Shown: positions 39,430-50,539, counted from the first letter of the stretch. The stretch: DNA of 64,000 nucleotides from Acidianus brierleyi (GCF_003201835.2 NZ_CP029289.2:1736001-1800000), one strand, 5' to 3'. The notes: generated by a model not told the origin, from the letters alone. Made by a program: numbers and translations.

Positions 39430-41055
39430 TTATAGCTTTACTTTCCTAGGATTATAGCATCTAAGTTTTGTTTTCCACATTATATTATCAAATCTTTTAT
39501 CAAGTAGCCATACATTCGCTTTATCTTCCGGACTTCTTATAGCTCTACCTATAGCTTGTTTAACTGAAATGTATGCAGGTACTGAAATCAAAAGATCAAT
39601 TAGATTTTCTCCGGTAATTTTTCTAATTTGCTCTGCCTTTAATTTCAGGAAATCATCTACTGAAGGATAAGGTATGCCAGCCAATATAACATCACTTATA
39701 AGACTTTTTCCTTCCATAGTAAGCTCTACACCTTCTGTCAATTTTCCTCTTGCTACTCCTGCAATTATAGTTTTGCCTTGTTTAGTTTTTTCCATTATTT
39801 CCTCAATATTTGTTTTATCTTTTTCGACAAATTTTCTTACTTCGATTAAATTCATGATTTTTTCCATAATCATATAACTAGGAAAAACTGCAAGAATGTG
39901 CTTCTCAGCTAAGTGATAAATTTTTAGTATGTAACTAGCATATTTCTTCCACATTTCTGTTGTTCTTAGAGAATAAGAGGAAGTAACATCAGTAGCTATC
40001 ATGCAAGTATAATTTCCAGTTATCTTGCTCTTTACTTCCTTTTCTACATCAATATATATCATTCTTCTTTCTATCCCCATAATTTTCTTCATATATTCTA
40101 TTGGTGGTAAAGTTCCAGACATTAGAATAAAACTTGTATTTGCATTAAGAATTGACAGCATATCTCTAGACGTTAAAGGTTTTGAAACTAAACTACCCTT
40201 ATATGAGAAAACTTTTGCCTCAGATAATGAAGTATAAAATTTTAATATATTACCAAGATATATTCTTGAAATCTTCTTTTGCTTTACTGCTTCTTCTCTC
40301 TCTAATTCATATTCATCTTTTAATATATCTAATTCATCTTCAGTAAGCTTCGGATAATTATCCATTAGTATATATTTGTCATCTGAAAAAACAGATTTCC
40401 TTATCTCCACTTCTAATTTATCCAATATCTTTATTACTTCGGAATTTTTTACTTTATTCTTAGCTAATTGTATTATGTTTTGATTTAATTTCCTCTCCTG
40501 TAGATCGTTTAAATAATCTAAATTATGCGCTTCATCAATAATTACTGCAAAATCTTCAATGTTTATATCTAAAGACTCTCTTAAATAAGGAAGAAAAAGG
40601 TAGGGATAAGTTATAAGTACTAGATCTGAATCTTCTATACTTCCTAGTAAAGAATAATATGGGCAATACCCTTTTTCCACTCCGTCTTTCTTGATTTTTT
40701 TAATAAAAGCAAAGGGTGACTCATCTACAGTAATTTTAGCAGAGTTATATATCTCACATGACGAGCACTTTATATCTTCTGGATCCACATCACCAGAAAC
40801 AAAAGGGCATGCTGAACTTTTCCCTATGATAAAAGAATATGTTTTATTAAGCTTTCTTATTTCTCTATACACTGGATAAAATTCATTATGTGTCCTAACA
40901 ACATAAAGAACCTTAGGTTTAACTTGAAAAGAAACTAAAATAGAAAATAGTGTTTTTCCACTCCCTGTAGGAGCTTGTAAAGATACTAAAAATCCATTTT
41001 TTAAGTATTCTGTTACTTTATCCTTAAGAAAGGACTGCCAGTATCTTAAATCCAC
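39430..41055 (-). CDS. xpd: XPD/Rad3 family DNA helicase with an iron-sulfur cluster
   Basis: XPD is a 5'-3' superfamily 2 helicase. The P-loop APTGSGKT is at residues 28-35, the DEAH box at 174-177, and the four Fe-S cysteines are C83, C97, C100 and C131, spaced as in the Sulfolobus acidocaldarius enzyme. The arginine finger region KQAIGRAIRSPEDKA is near the C-terminus. The 541-aa length fits the archaeal form, which lacks the eukaryotic C-terminal extension. Its start overlaps the upstream 96-aa gene by 10 bp. Confidence 0.95.
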   Translation of the reverse strand: MDLRYWQSFLKDKVTEYLKNGFLVSLQAPTGSGKTLFSILVSFQVKPKVLYVVRTHNEFYPVYREIRKLNKTYSFIIGKSSACPFVSGDVDPEDIKCSSCEIYNSAKITVDESPFAFIKKIKKDGVEKGYCPYYSLLGSIEDSDLVLITYPYLFLPYLRESLDINIEDFAVIIDEAHNLDYLNDLQERKLNQNIIQLAKNKVKNSEVIKILDKLEVEIRKSVFSDDKYILMDNYPKLTEDELDILKDEYELEREEAVKQKKISRIYLGNILKFYTSLSEAKVFSYKGSLVSKPLTSRDMLSILNANTSFILMSGTLPPIEYMKKIMGIERRMIYIDVEKEVKSKITGNYTCMIATDVTSSYSLRTTEMWKKYASYILKIYHLAEKHILAVFPSYMIMEKIMNLIEVRKFVEKDKTNIEEIMEKTKQGKTIIAGVARGKLTEGVELTMEGKSLISDVILAGIPYPSVDDFLKLKAEQIRKITGENLIDLLISVPAYISVKQAIGRAIRSPEDKANVWLLDKRFDNIMWKTKLRCYNPRKVKL

Positions 41056-41336
41056 TCTTCTGTCTTTACAACAATTTCGTCTAACATAATATATTTTACG
41101 AACGATTTTTCTGAGAGCTTAGTAACATCCTTAGCTTTACCTTTAACTTTTATAGTCTGCATAAAATTATAGACTTTTTCGACCTTAACTAACTGTGATA
41201 CGTCGTTAATTATATCTTCTGAAGGAGGAACGTCAAGAACTATAGTTGCTTTTATTTCTGTACTTGGAGAGCTATCAGATATCTCTACTATTCTATAATC
41301 AACTTTTGACCTCATAAGTTCTCTAACATTAGACAT
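41046..41336 (-). CDS. Uncharacterised 96-aa protein translated with XPD
   Basis: I do not recognise this protein. It is an alpha+beta product without cysteines: RELMRSKVDYRIVEI, EIKATIVLDVPPSEDIINDV, then a charged C-terminal part ending VKTEEWI. Its stop overlaps the xpd start by 10 bp, so production is coupled to the helicase. GAGGTG lies about 11 nt before the ATG. The size and acid/base mix suggest a small partner or regulator, but nothing in the sequence proves that. Confidence 0.7.
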   Translation of the reverse strand: MSNVRELMRSKVDYRIVEISDSSPSTEIKATIVLDVPPSEDIINDVSQLVKVEKVYNFMQTIKVKGKAKDVTKLSEKSFVKYIMLDEIVVKTEEWI

Positions 41337-41418
41337 TTTACATTACACCTCTAAGTCTATAATATAGAGTTTTAACATTATAAAACATTTCTTATAATGG
41401 CTGATTATGTAGTCTAAC

Positions 41419-41427
41419 ATATATAAG
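41419..41427 (+). promoter_or_regulatory. TATA box of thiC
   Basis: ATATATAAG is centred 29 nt before the thiC ATG, fitting a leaderless mRNA. With so short a leader there is no room for a thiamine riboswitch in front of the coding region. Confidence 0.6.
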
Positions 41428-41451
41428 TAACTTATTAACTAACTTATAATA

Positions 41452-42739
<1,288 letters not shown>

Positions 42740-42768
<29 letters not shown>

Positions 42769-43042
42769 AGTTGGAGAAAAAACTAAAATAAATCAAGATA
42801 ATTTAGAAATTCTTTTAATTTATTTAGGTGCAGATAGATTCTTAGCGTTTGATAACAGATGTCCCCATTTAGGATGCGATTTATCAAAATACGGAGTATT
42901 AATTAGAGACGAATTAGTTTGTCAATGTCACTTTTCACATTTTTCAATATTTTCTGGAAAACCTATAAAAGGCGCAGCTAAAAAACCTATTAAAATATAT
43001 AATGTAAAAATTGACGGAGACTATTTAATAATTGGCCAATAA
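42740..43042 (+). CDS. Rieske-type [2Fe-2S] ferredoxin
   Basis: The 100-aa soluble protein has the Rieske cluster motifs CPHLGC (box 1, C-x-H) and CQCHFSHF (box 2, C-x2-H) separated by about 15 residues, and a beta-rich fold with no membrane anchor. It resembles the ferredoxin components of dioxygenase-type systems rather than a membrane Rieske protein. Its ATG lies 29 bp inside thiC, so the two genes are co-translated; an electron-donor role for ThiC or another step is possible inference. Its 3' end overlaps aroD by 18 bp, convergently. Confidence 0.85.
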
Positions 43043-43645
43043 TTGAAATATTCTTTTTATATCCTTATAATGCATTTGGCCAGAAGCTGTTGGTATATCA
43101 ACATATCCATAAATCAGTTTTGAACCTAAAATTGAGAAAGCAATTCTCTCTAAAGGATCTACATTCATAGGCATTACTGCTATATTCTCATATCTGAGTA
43201 ATTTAATCAGAATTTCCCTATAGTTTTCTTTTCCTACTAAAGCGAATTTTATAATATATGCCTCACGATATTTTCTTATAATATCCTCTAATTCTTCAAA
43301 TGAAGGAATATGATCAAAATAATGAGCAGAAACTATTTTCCCTTTATGTGGTACTAATTCTCTCTGTAAAAATGAGGCTTCTATATCGTATAAAAATCCT
43401 TTGGAATATAGCTCTTTTAAAAAAGCAGATTTTTCAGCATCTGGAATTTCCTTATAACCACCTTCACTTTTATCCCTGATAGTAAAAATTAATTTAGATC
43501 TGTATTCATTCAGAGAATCTAAATTAACCTCTAGCTTGTCCATATAATCTAGTCTTAACTCTATAAAATCCGCGTCAATACGCTTTATCTTTTCTAAATC
43601 TCCTATATTATAAACGGGTAATGAGGCTACTATAGAAGTTCTCAT
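43025..43645 (-). CDS. aroD: Type I 3-dehydroquinate dehydratase
   Basis: AroD makes 3-dehydroshikimate by a Schiff-base mechanism. The 206-aa product starts MRTSIVASLPV. Key parts are FIELRLDYMD, KLIFTIRDKSEGG, the catalytic His in KIVSAHYFDH and the Schiff-base Lys in AYIIKFA. A frame open up to 43714 would add 23 residues overlapping aroA, but the ATG at 43645 forms an ATGA overlap with the aroA stop and matches the family start. It is the last gene of the ten-gene aromatic operon. Confidence 0.93.
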   Translation of the reverse strand: MRTSIVASLPVYNIGDLEKIKRIDADFIELRLDYMDKLEVNLDSLNEYRSKLIFTIRDKSEGGYKEIPDAEKSAFLKELYSKGFLYDIEASFLQRELVPHKGKIVSAHYFDHIPSFEELEDIIRKYREAYIIKFALVGKENYREILIKLLRYENIAVMPMNVDPLERIAFSILGSKLIYGYVDIPTASGQMHYKDIKRIFQLLANY

Positions 43646-44823
43646 TTTATAGAAATTTTGCCACCTAAGAGTTTTAAATCTTCCCAGAAATTTGGATTGC
43701 TTTTGTTTACACACTCCGCATTAAGTATTTCACCGCCTGAATATGTAGCTAAGTCTGCTGCCAACATAGCGATCCTATGGTCATTAGGACAAACTACTTT
43801 CCCCCTACTAGGTTTTGATCCAAAAATTAAGATATTTCCGTCTGAGTATGATGATTTTATATTAAATGCTTTCAATGTCTCTATAATAGTTTGAACTCTA
43901 TTACTTTCCTTAATTTTCAGCCTATCTATGTTTCTTAAAATAGACGTGCCCTTAGATACTGCAGATAAAGCAGAAATTGAAATAGCCATATCTGGAGAAT
44001 CATTTAAATCGATTTCTATAGGATAGTACTCTTTTGAACTTTCAACAATCCATTTGTTATCGTAATAATAACTTTTCGCTCCCATTCTCCCTAATATTTC
44101 CATTATAGAGTGATCTCCGAAATAATTTGGAGGACTATATAAATTTTCTATTTCTATTCTACCACTAGTTATTAAAGAAGCTATTGCATAAAACGAAGAT
44201 AAAAGATAATCTCCTGGAATTTTAGTATTATAACATGATAATTTTGATGATTTGATGTAGATTGTATTTCCTTCCATTTCTATTTTAGAACCCAGCTTGT
44301 TAAATAAATCTATTGTCATGTGGATATAACTCAAAGACGATATAGGAGGAATTATATCTATTATACCTTCGCCTAAAAGATGATAAGCGTAAATTAATCC
44401 AGTTATATACTGGCTACTTTCCCAACCTTCAATTTTAGTTTCTCTTTCTAATTCCCCGTATATTGTAACAGGAAGAAAATCTGATGAAAATGAAGCTTTT
44501 TTTAAAGCTTTTCTTATTGCGCTTATAGGTCTTTTTCTAAGAGTTTCGTCTCCATCAATAGTAACTTTCCTCTTTAATGCTACAACAATAGGAATAAGTA
44601 TCCTTAGAGTTGTTGCCGAGCCTCCTACATAAATATAATTATCTCCACGTCTTATAGCTTTTACAGCATTTATTGCTGCAATAATATCATTTGAGTTCCA
44701 AAAATCTGTATTAACCTCAGTTAACAAAGATAAGAACGCTACCCTAATTGCTAAACTTTTAGATTGAGGAGCTTGAATTCTACCGTGTATTATCGATTTT
44801 TCTATATCTATCTCCAATTTCAA
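43642..44823 (-). CDS. aroA: 5-enolpyruvylshikimate-3-phosphate synthase
   Basis: AroA transfers enolpyruvate from PEP to shikimate-3-phosphate. The N-terminal APQSKSLAIRVAFLS and the segments YVGGSATTLRILIP, PGDYLLSSFYAIASLI and VCPNDHRIAMLAADLA are diagnostic. At 393 aa it is slightly shorter than bacterial enzymes (about 430), as in other archaea. In the usual LPGSKS-type loop this protein reads APQSKS. It overlaps aroK by 44 bp at its start. Confidence 0.95.
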   Translation of the reverse strand: MKLEIDIEKSIIHGRIQAPQSKSLAIRVAFLSLLTEVNTDFWNSNDIIAAINAVKAIRRGDNYIYVGGSATTLRILIPIVVALKRKVTIDGDETLRKRPISAIRKALKKASFSSDFLPVTIYGELERETKIEGWESSQYITGLIYAYHLLGEGIIDIIPPISSLSYIHMTIDLFNKLGSKIEMEGNTIYIKSSKLSCYNTKIPGDYLLSSFYAIASLITSGRIEIENLYSPPNYFGDHSIMEILGRMGAKSYYYDNKWIVESSKEYYPIEIDLNDSPDMAISISALSAVSKGTSILRNIDRLKIKESNRVQTIIETLKAFNIKSSYSDGNILIFGSKPSRGKVVCPNDHRIAMLAADLATYSGGEILNAECVNKSNPNFWEDLKLLGGKISIK

Positions 44824-45580
44824 CTGCCCTTGTTACTATAACTTTACCATATTTACTTAAACTTTCATAAATAGGACCATCATCTCCTTCCTTACATAAA
44901 GCAAATATCGACGGACCGTTACCAGAAATTCCAGAGGCTATTGCACCGTTTTTTAATGCGGATATTATTGGCTCCTTATCATAACCCAAAATTTCCGCTA
45001 TAGCTAATCCGTTCAGTTTCATTGCTGTTATGATATCTCTTAATGCTATTTTGAAGATCTCCTCAAAAAGTAAATTATACTTTTTTAATATCTTAAGGTC
45101 TATATTAGGCCTATTTCCAATAGCTAAGATCAAGATAGAAATATCTTCAGGAAAATTTTCCATCTTGATTAATTTAAATTCCTTATTGTAAGTAAATGAT
45201 ACGCCCCCATAATACGCAGCAGTAGCATCATCATATGCACCAGTAACCGAGACTCCCGATTTAATAGAGAGAATAGCAGAAAGTTTAGGTATATCTACTT
45301 CAATTCCGAATTTTTCAGATATGGCTGCAATTAAAGCTGTAGAGACTGCGCTACTACTTTTTAATCCGCTCATTTGAGGAATTTCAGATCTTATGTTAAC
45401 CTTTAATTCTGGAATATTATATGTTTCCCTAAAATAATCTAGAATAGTCTTTACAAGAGAACTTTGAAATGTACTATGTCCTTCTTCAACGTCCACATTA
45501 ACTTTAAGGTCTATAGCCATTGAAGAACCGTACCATGAAGGTATAGCATTTACTATTGAGATTCCTCCAAAGGTTTGCAT
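44780..45580 (-). CDS. aroK: Archaeal shikimate kinase (GHMP family)
   Basis: Archaea use a GHMP-superfamily kinase unrelated to bacterial AroK. The 266-aa protein has the GHMP phosphate-binding loop PQMSGLKSSSAVSTALIAA and the C-terminal motif GAIASGISGNGPSIFAL. It phosphorylates shikimate for AroA, whose gene follows with a 44-bp overlap. The starting segment FGGISIVNAIPSWYGSSMAI also fits the family. Confidence 0.93.
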   Translation of the reverse strand: MQTFGGISIVNAIPSWYGSSMAIDLKVNVDVEEGHSTFQSSLVKTILDYFRETYNIPELKVNIRSEIPQMSGLKSSSAVSTALIAAISEKFGIEVDIPKLSAILSIKSGVSVTGAYDDATAAYYGGVSFTYNKEFKLIKMENFPEDISILILAIGNRPNIDLKILKKYNLLFEEIFKIALRDIITAMKLNGLAIAEILGYDKEPIISALKNGAIASGISGNGPSIFALCKEGDDGPIYESLSKYGKVIVTRAVEIGDRYRKIDNTR

Positions 45581-46725
45581 GCCTCTTTATACCTCAACCA
45601 TCTTTCTTGAATAATCTCTGCTTCCTTATTATCTATTTTTACGCTAGGAATAACTCCAGATCTTATAGCATGATCTACTAAAACTAATGAAGTCATTGCT
45701 TCGACCACTGAAACACCTCTAATAGCTACTGCTGGATCATGTCTTCCTAAGACAGAAATTTTAGATTCATTCATTGTCCTAAGATCTATTGTCTCTTGAG
45801 GAATTCTAATAGAACTAGTAGGTTTAAATGCACAACGCAATATTATAGGTTCCCCATTAGTTATACCTCCCAATATTCCGCCAGAAGTGTTATTTTTCCA
45901 TCCTAGTTTGCCATTTTTTATTATAATCTCATCATTAGCTTCACTACCTCTCATTTTAGCTAATTTAAATCCTAAACCGTATTCAAAACCTACTGCGGCG
46001 GGAATAGACATAATCGCTTTAGCTAAATCGGCCTTTATTTTATCAAAAACTGGCTCTCCTAAACCAGGAGGAGGATTTTCCACAAATATCTCAGCTATAC
46101 CTCCGTAACTATCTCCCTCTGTTGTAGCCTTCTTAACTAACTCAATGAACTTATTTTCTATATCTTTATTTGAAGCTCTTACTGGACTATATTTAGAACA
46201 TAAAATATCATCAAACTTTACTTCGGTATCTAGTTCAATATTACCTAGACTTTTGAGATGACCAGCAATAATAGTATTAGTAAACATCAGTAGTTTCTTT
46301 GCTATTGCTGACGCGGCTACTCTACCTACAGTTTCTCGAGCACTAGATCTCCCACCTCCTCTATAATCCCAATTCTCGTAGCCATATCTCATAATATAAG
46401 GTAGATCAGCATGTCCTGGCCTAGGCTTATATTTTATTTCCTCATATAATGAGGAAATTACATCATTATTTCTTACTAAAATAGCTATTGGAGCGCCAGT
46501 AGTCTTGCCGTTAAATATTCCGCTTAAGATTTCTGGCTCGTCTTTTTCTCTTCTACCGGAAACTAAAAATCTTCCAGGGCGTCTGAATGACAATTCGAAT
46601 TGAATATCTTCTTTATCTAAAGGTAGTCCTGCAGGAACTCCGTCTATCACAGCACCTACTGCTGGTCCGTGGCTTTCTCCAAAAGTAGTTATTCTAAAAA
46701 TATTACCGAACGAGTTTCCTGGCAT
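45553..46725 (-). CDS. aroC: Chorismate synthase
   Basis: AroC removes phosphate from EPSP to form chorismate and needs reduced FMN. Diagnostic parts are GNIFRITTFGESHGPAVGAV, SFRRPGRFLVSGRREKDEPE, RPGHADLPYIMRYG, WDYRGGGRSSARETVGRVAA and RHDPAVAIRGVSVVEAM. The 390-aa length is normal. It overlaps both aroE (23 bp) and aroK (28 bp) in a run of coupled genes. Confidence 0.97.
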   Translation of the reverse strand: MPGNSFGNIFRITTFGESHGPAVGAVIDGVPAGLPLDKEDIQFELSFRRPGRFLVSGRREKDEPEILSGIFNGKTTGAPIAILVRNNDVISSLYEEIKYKPRPGHADLPYIMRYGYENWDYRGGGRSSARETVGRVAASAIAKKLLMFTNTIIAGHLKSLGNIELDTEVKFDDILCSKYSPVRASNKDIENKFIELVKKATTEGDSYGGIAEIFVENPPPGLGEPVFDKIKADLAKAIMSIPAAVGFEYGLGFKLAKMRGSEANDEIIIKNGKLGWKNNTSGGILGGITNGEPIILRCAFKPTSSIRIPQETIDLRTMNESKISVLGRHDPAVAIRGVSVVEAMTSLVLVDHAIRSGVIPSVKIDNKEAEIIQERWLRYKEACKPLEESQ

Positions 46726-47488
46726 ATAGGAAATTCACCACTTCATCTTCATTAACTGTTTTTCCAAACCAAATTTTTTGAGCTTCTAAAGCTTGTCTAA
46801 CGAGGATTTTAAGCCCATTTACATCTTTCATTCCATTTTTCCTTGCTTTATCCAAAAAAGTCGTAATTACTGGAGTATATACGAAGTCTATGGCTATATT
46901 ACCTTTAATACAGTGTTCAGGAATAAAAGAAGGATCTGGAGTAGCGTTAGCTATTATGCCATATTCTATTGAACAGTTCTCTACAACCTTGGCTTTGTAT
47001 CCTTTTGATTTTATATACTCGACTAGTTTCTCTCCTTTTTCTTTCTTTCTATCATAGATATAAACCTTGAATCCTTCTTCTGCTATTGCAAAAGAAATAG
47101 CTTTAGCAGCACCTCCTGATCCAAATATTATAGAATCATAATACCCAGTCTCGTTTAATATTGTCTTTAATGCTAAATAATCAGTGTTATAGCCCTCTTT
47201 TTCCTTTATAGTATTCACTGCACCAATTTTTTCTGCAGTAAAATCCACTTTATCTAGATACTTAATTATTTTCTCTTTATAAGGTATAGTAACATTAAAG
47301 CCTTTACCAAGTTCCAATAATGATGAGGTTAATCTTTCAAATTTTGTTTCATCTAAATCAAAAGCTAGGTACACCGCATTTATTCCTAGTTTTTGAAAAG
47401 AATAGTTATGAATAGCTGGAGAGAGAGTATAGCTTATATTTTTGCCTATTATACCAAGTAATTTTGTAGAATAGTTTATTTCAAACAC
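46703..47488 (-). CDS. aroE: Shikimate dehydrogenase
   Basis: AroE reduces 3-dehydroshikimate with NADPH. The substrate domain has LGIIGKNISYTLSPAIHNYS and GFNVTIPYKEKI with the catalytic Lys. The NADP domain has GSGGAAKAISFAIAEEGF. The 261-aa length is usual. It starts at a GTG that overlaps the aroB 3' end by 13 bp. Confidence 0.94.
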   Translation of the reverse strand: MFEINYSTKLLGIIGKNISYTLSPAIHNYSFQKLGINAVYLAFDLDETKFERLTSSLLELGKGFNVTIPYKEKIIKYLDKVDFTAEKIGAVNTIKEKEGYNTDYLALKTILNETGYYDSIIFGSGGAAKAISFAIAEEGFKVYIYDRKKEKGEKLVEYIKSKGYKAKVVENCSIEYGIIANATPDPSFIPEHCIKGNIAIDFVYTPVITTFLDKARKNGMKDVNGLKILVRQALEAQKIWFGKTVNEDEVVNFLYARKLVR

Positions 47489-48516
47489 TGTGACGCAAAC
47501 CCTTTTAGAGTTTCTTTAGGAACATCTACTTTCTTCCATTTTCCTATTCTAGTGGGAAAAGGCATCATAACAAAATTTCCCCGAGTTTTTTTATCCTTTT
47601 CAATAGAGCTTAGCGCTAAATCTAACGAAATAGGAATGCCTATTTTATCAATACTTAATGGAAGACCATATAATTGCAAAAGCCAAAGAACGTCTTCTAC
47701 TACTCCTTCTTCAGAATATCCCATTTCTTCTGCTATTTTAGCTTCACATACCATACCTACAGATATAGCATATCCATGAGAAATCTTAAAATTAGATCCT
47801 GCTTCTATGGCATGACCTATTGTATGACCAAAGTTCAATACTACTCTTATTCCTTTATTCTCTCTTTCATCTTCTTTAACTACCCCTAGCTTATCATTTA
47901 CTGATCTATAGATAATTTCTTCTAATGCATCCTCCTCTTTATTTAGTATCCTATCTTTATTTAAAGAAAGAAAATCATATAGATCCTTATCTAAGACCAA
48001 GGAATACTTTATAACTTCTGCTAATCCCTTCTTAAGTTCTTCTAATGGTAAAGTTTTAATGAAATTTAAGTCTATTACTATATTACTTGGCTGGTAAAAT
48101 GTCCCTAGTATATTTTTAACTCCTGCAAAATTAACTCCATTTTTACCTCCTATTCCTGCATCTACCATTCCCAAAAGTGTAGTAGGGACGTTTACCAAAT
48201 TTATACCTCTAAGATAAATAGACGCAGCAAAACCTGCTATATCAAGTACAGTTCCTCCACCAACTGCAATAACATAATCTCCTCTATCGAAATCATTATC
48301 AAACAAAGTTTTCACTATATCTAAAACGTTGGATAAATCCTTTGCTTGTTCACCATCATCTATAGGAATCACAACGTCTGCTTTAGGATTTATTCGAAGA
48401 TTTTTAGAATAGATTATTGCTTTCTTTTTATCAAGCTCAGATAGAAAATCTTCAAACTTTTTTCCTATATCGACGTTAATTTCAAAAGAACATATATTCT
48501 CCTTAATATTTTTCAT
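47476..48516 (-). CDS. aroB: 3-dehydroquinate synthase
   Basis: AroB cyclises DAHP to 3-dehydroquinate using NAD and a divalent metal. The family core is clear: GGGTVLDIAGFAASIYLRGI, NVPTTLLGMVDAGIGGKNGV, LAEVIKYSLV and NFGHTIGHAIEAGSNFKISH, the last with metal-binding histidines. The 346-aa length is normal. It overlaps the DAHP synthase gene by 4 bp. Confidence 0.96.
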   Translation of the reverse strand: MKNIKENICSFEINVDIGKKFEDFLSELDKKKAIIYSKNLRINPKADVVIPIDDGEQAKDLSNVLDIVKTLFDNDFDRGDYVIAVGGGTVLDIAGFAASIYLRGINLVNVPTTLLGMVDAGIGGKNGVNFAGVKNILGTFYQPSNIVIDLNFIKTLPLEELKKGLAEVIKYSLVLDKDLYDFLSLNKDRILNKEEDALEEIIYRSVNDKLGVVKEDERENKGIRVVLNFGHTIGHAIEAGSNFKISHGYAISVGMVCEAKIAEEMGYSEEGVVEDVLWLLQLYGLPLSIDKIGIPISLDLALSSIEKDKKTRGNFVMMPFPTRIGKWKKVDVPKETLKGFASQCLK

Positions 48517-49508
48517 ACAGATCTACCGAGAGCCGAAGCTAAAGCTTTTATCCTATTCATAAGAACTTCGAAAGATTCTGGAGTTAATTGTTGCTCAGAA
48601 TCACTTAGCGCACTTTCAGGATGTGGATGAACCTCTATTAGCAACATATCTGCGCCAGCTGCTACAGATGCTAATGCTAAAGAGTGAACTAACTCTCTTT
48701 TACCTGCAGGATGACTCGGATCTGCGCAGATAGGTAAATGGGTCATCATTTTTGCCGCAACCATTCCTCCAATATCTAAAGTAAACCTTGTTGATTTCTC
48801 AAAAGTTCTTATTCCTCTTTCACATAATATCACGTTTCCGTCTCCTCCATAAAGCAAATATTCTGCTGCTTGTAACCATTCCTCTACTGTATTAGCCATC
48901 CCTCTTTTTAGGAGAACTGGCTTTCCTATTGAAGCCACTTCTTTTAATAAAGAGAAATTTTGAGCGTTTCTTGCTCCAATTTGCACCATATCTACATACT
49001 TCTTAAACACTTCAGAATCTTTAGTGTCCATTATTTCTGTGACTATTGGCAAACCTGTCTCTTCGCCTGCAGTTTTTAGAATTTTTACTCCTTCCTCTCC
49101 TAAACCTTGAAATGAATATGGACTAGTCCTTGGTTTATAGGCTCCTCCTCTTAAAATTGAAGCACCTGCCCTTTTTACTGCTTTAGCAACACTTACTACT
49201 TGCTCTTCTGACTCTACAGCACAAGGACCTGCTGCAACGACTATTTTATTTGTACCTATTTCAGTGCCTTTAACTTTAAATGATGTAGGATCTTTTTTCC
49301 ATTCGTTACTAGCTAAGATATATGATTTTTTGGTTTTAACTGCAACTTCAATATCCTCATCTACAATCTTTTCTGCCTCACTATCCGGCCATACTAATAG
49401 TAAATTTTTTCCATAAAGATTAAGAAATTTGTATGATGAAGATGATAATTGTAATTTTTCCTTTAAGGTAGAGTAATCTCTTTTATCTTTTAATATGAAA
49501 AGAATCAT
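48513..49508 (-). CDS. DAHP synthase (type I beta, with N-terminal ferredoxin-like domain)
   Basis: This enzyme commits erythrose-4-phosphate and PEP to aromatic synthesis. The barrel has VVAAGPCAVESEEQVV, GGAYKPRTSPYSFQGLG, QIGARNAQNFSLL and PICADPSHPAGKRELV. Residues 1-75 form a small ferredoxin-like domain of the kind that binds tyrosine in Thermotoga-type enzymes, so feedback control by an aromatic amino acid is likely but unproven here. It is 331 aa and overlaps its neighbours by 4 bp on both sides. Confidence 0.94.
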   Translation of the reverse strand: MILFILKDKRDYSTLKEKLQLSSSSYKFLNLYGKNLLLVWPDSEAEKIVDEDIEVAVKTKKSYILASNEWKKDPTSFKVKGTEIGTNKIVVAAGPCAVESEEQVVSVAKAVKRAGASILRGGAYKPRTSPYSFQGLGEEGVKILKTAGEETGLPIVTEIMDTKDSEVFKKYVDMVQIGARNAQNFSLLKEVASIGKPVLLKRGMANTVEEWLQAAEYLLYGGDGNVILCERGIRTFEKSTRFTLDIGGMVAAKMMTHLPICADPSHPAGKRELVHSLALASVAAGADMLLIEVHPHPESALSDSEQQLTPESFEVLMNRIKALASALGRSV

Positions 49509-50539
49509 TTCTTCTCACCTAAAAATTCATTATAAAGATTATTTAGCTCTTTCATACCTAACTCTCTAGCCTTTTGAGAGTATGGATTTAATTCCTGGAT
49601 CTCCATTATAACACTATGGAGATCATTAACTCTTTTTATTATCTTATAAATATCCCTAAAATTTGTAGTTTGGAAATTTGAAAAATCTACATCCAACTCT
49701 TTAGCAAGTAGCTCTATACTTTTACTCAATGCCATTAAATAAAAATGTGGTAAAACTTGCACTACAGCCATTGCCTTTTCATGATTTTCTAAACTAGTCT
49801 GTATAGGAAAAAGACCGCAATTCCTCCAGAAGTCCAAGATTTCTTTTGAATCAGGAAATGTTATCGAAGGAATTACGGCTATTTTTTCACCAACTGGATA
49901 AAGATATGGACCAAAGAGAGGATGAGAAGATATATAATTAAAATTATTTTCAAGCGACATTTTTTCTAAAAAGCCAAAAATAGAATGTTTAGTAGATAAA
50001 ATATCTATAACTTTTTTCCCACTAAAATATGGAAAAAGCTTTTTCATAAAATCCGAAACAATACCAGACGGCGGTAAGGTAATTATTATAATCTCTCCCC
50101 ATTCAACAGCCTTATAAGGCTCCATGTAGGCATATCCAAATTCGCTTGCGAGCCTTTCAGCTTTTTTTATATCTCTACCAGTTACTACAACTTCTTGTGA
50201 AGATATTTTAAATAAAGAAATTAGAGATCTAGCCATTCCTCCATATCCTATTATAGATATTTTCTTTATGTAGCTAGGATTTATCTGAAAAATTTTTGAA
50301 TAAGAGAAAATTAAATTTAATAACGGATCTATCATTGACTCAGGGATGCCATATTTCTGAGATAAAGACAACCATCTTAACCTAACTGATTCTTCTCTTT
50401 TTTCATCTGTTATAGGAAAATTATTTTTTTGTTTTATTTTGCCTATTTTACCAGATAATTTCATTCTTTCAGATAACAAATAAACTAACTTTTCATCTAT
50501 ATTCTCTATCTGTTTCCTTAAGTCGTCTATCTCACTCAT
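49505..50539 (-). CDS. tyrA: Bifunctional chorismate mutase / prephenate dehydrogenase
   Basis: Residues 1-85 are an AroQ-type chorismate mutase (DDLRKQIENIDEKLVYLLSE, with ERMKLSGKIGKIK). Residues 90-340 are a TyrA-type dehydrogenase with the NAD loop SIIGYGGMARSLISLF, EIIIITLPPSG, SSHPLFGPYL and HEKAMAVVQVLPHFYL. The fusion leads from chorismate to 4-hydroxyphenylpyruvate for tyrosine. No prephenate dehydratase gene lies in this operon, so the phenylalanine branch must be elsewhere. Confidence 0.92.
   Translation of the reverse strand: MSEIDDLRKQIENIDEKLVYLLSERMKLSGKIGKIKQKNNFPITDEKREESVRLRWLSLSQKYGIPESMIDPLLNLIFSYSKIFQINPSYIKKISIIGYGGMARSLISLFKISSQEVVVTGRDIKKAERLASEFGYAYMEPYKAVEWGEIIIITLPPSGIVSDFMKKLFPYFSGKKVIDILSTKHSIFGFLEKMSLENNFNYISSHPLFGPYLYPVGEKIAVIPSITFPDSKEILDFWRNCGLFPIQTSLENHEKAMAVVQVLPHFYLMALSKSIELLAKELDVDFSNFQTTNFRDIYKIIKRVNDLHSVIMEIQELNPYSQKARELGMKELNNLYNEFLGEKK

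Noticed and set aside
41337..41451. Thiamine riboswitch upstream of thiC
   Set aside because: The TATA box lies about 29 nt before the ATG, so the mRNA is leaderless, and no TPP aptamer core is seen.
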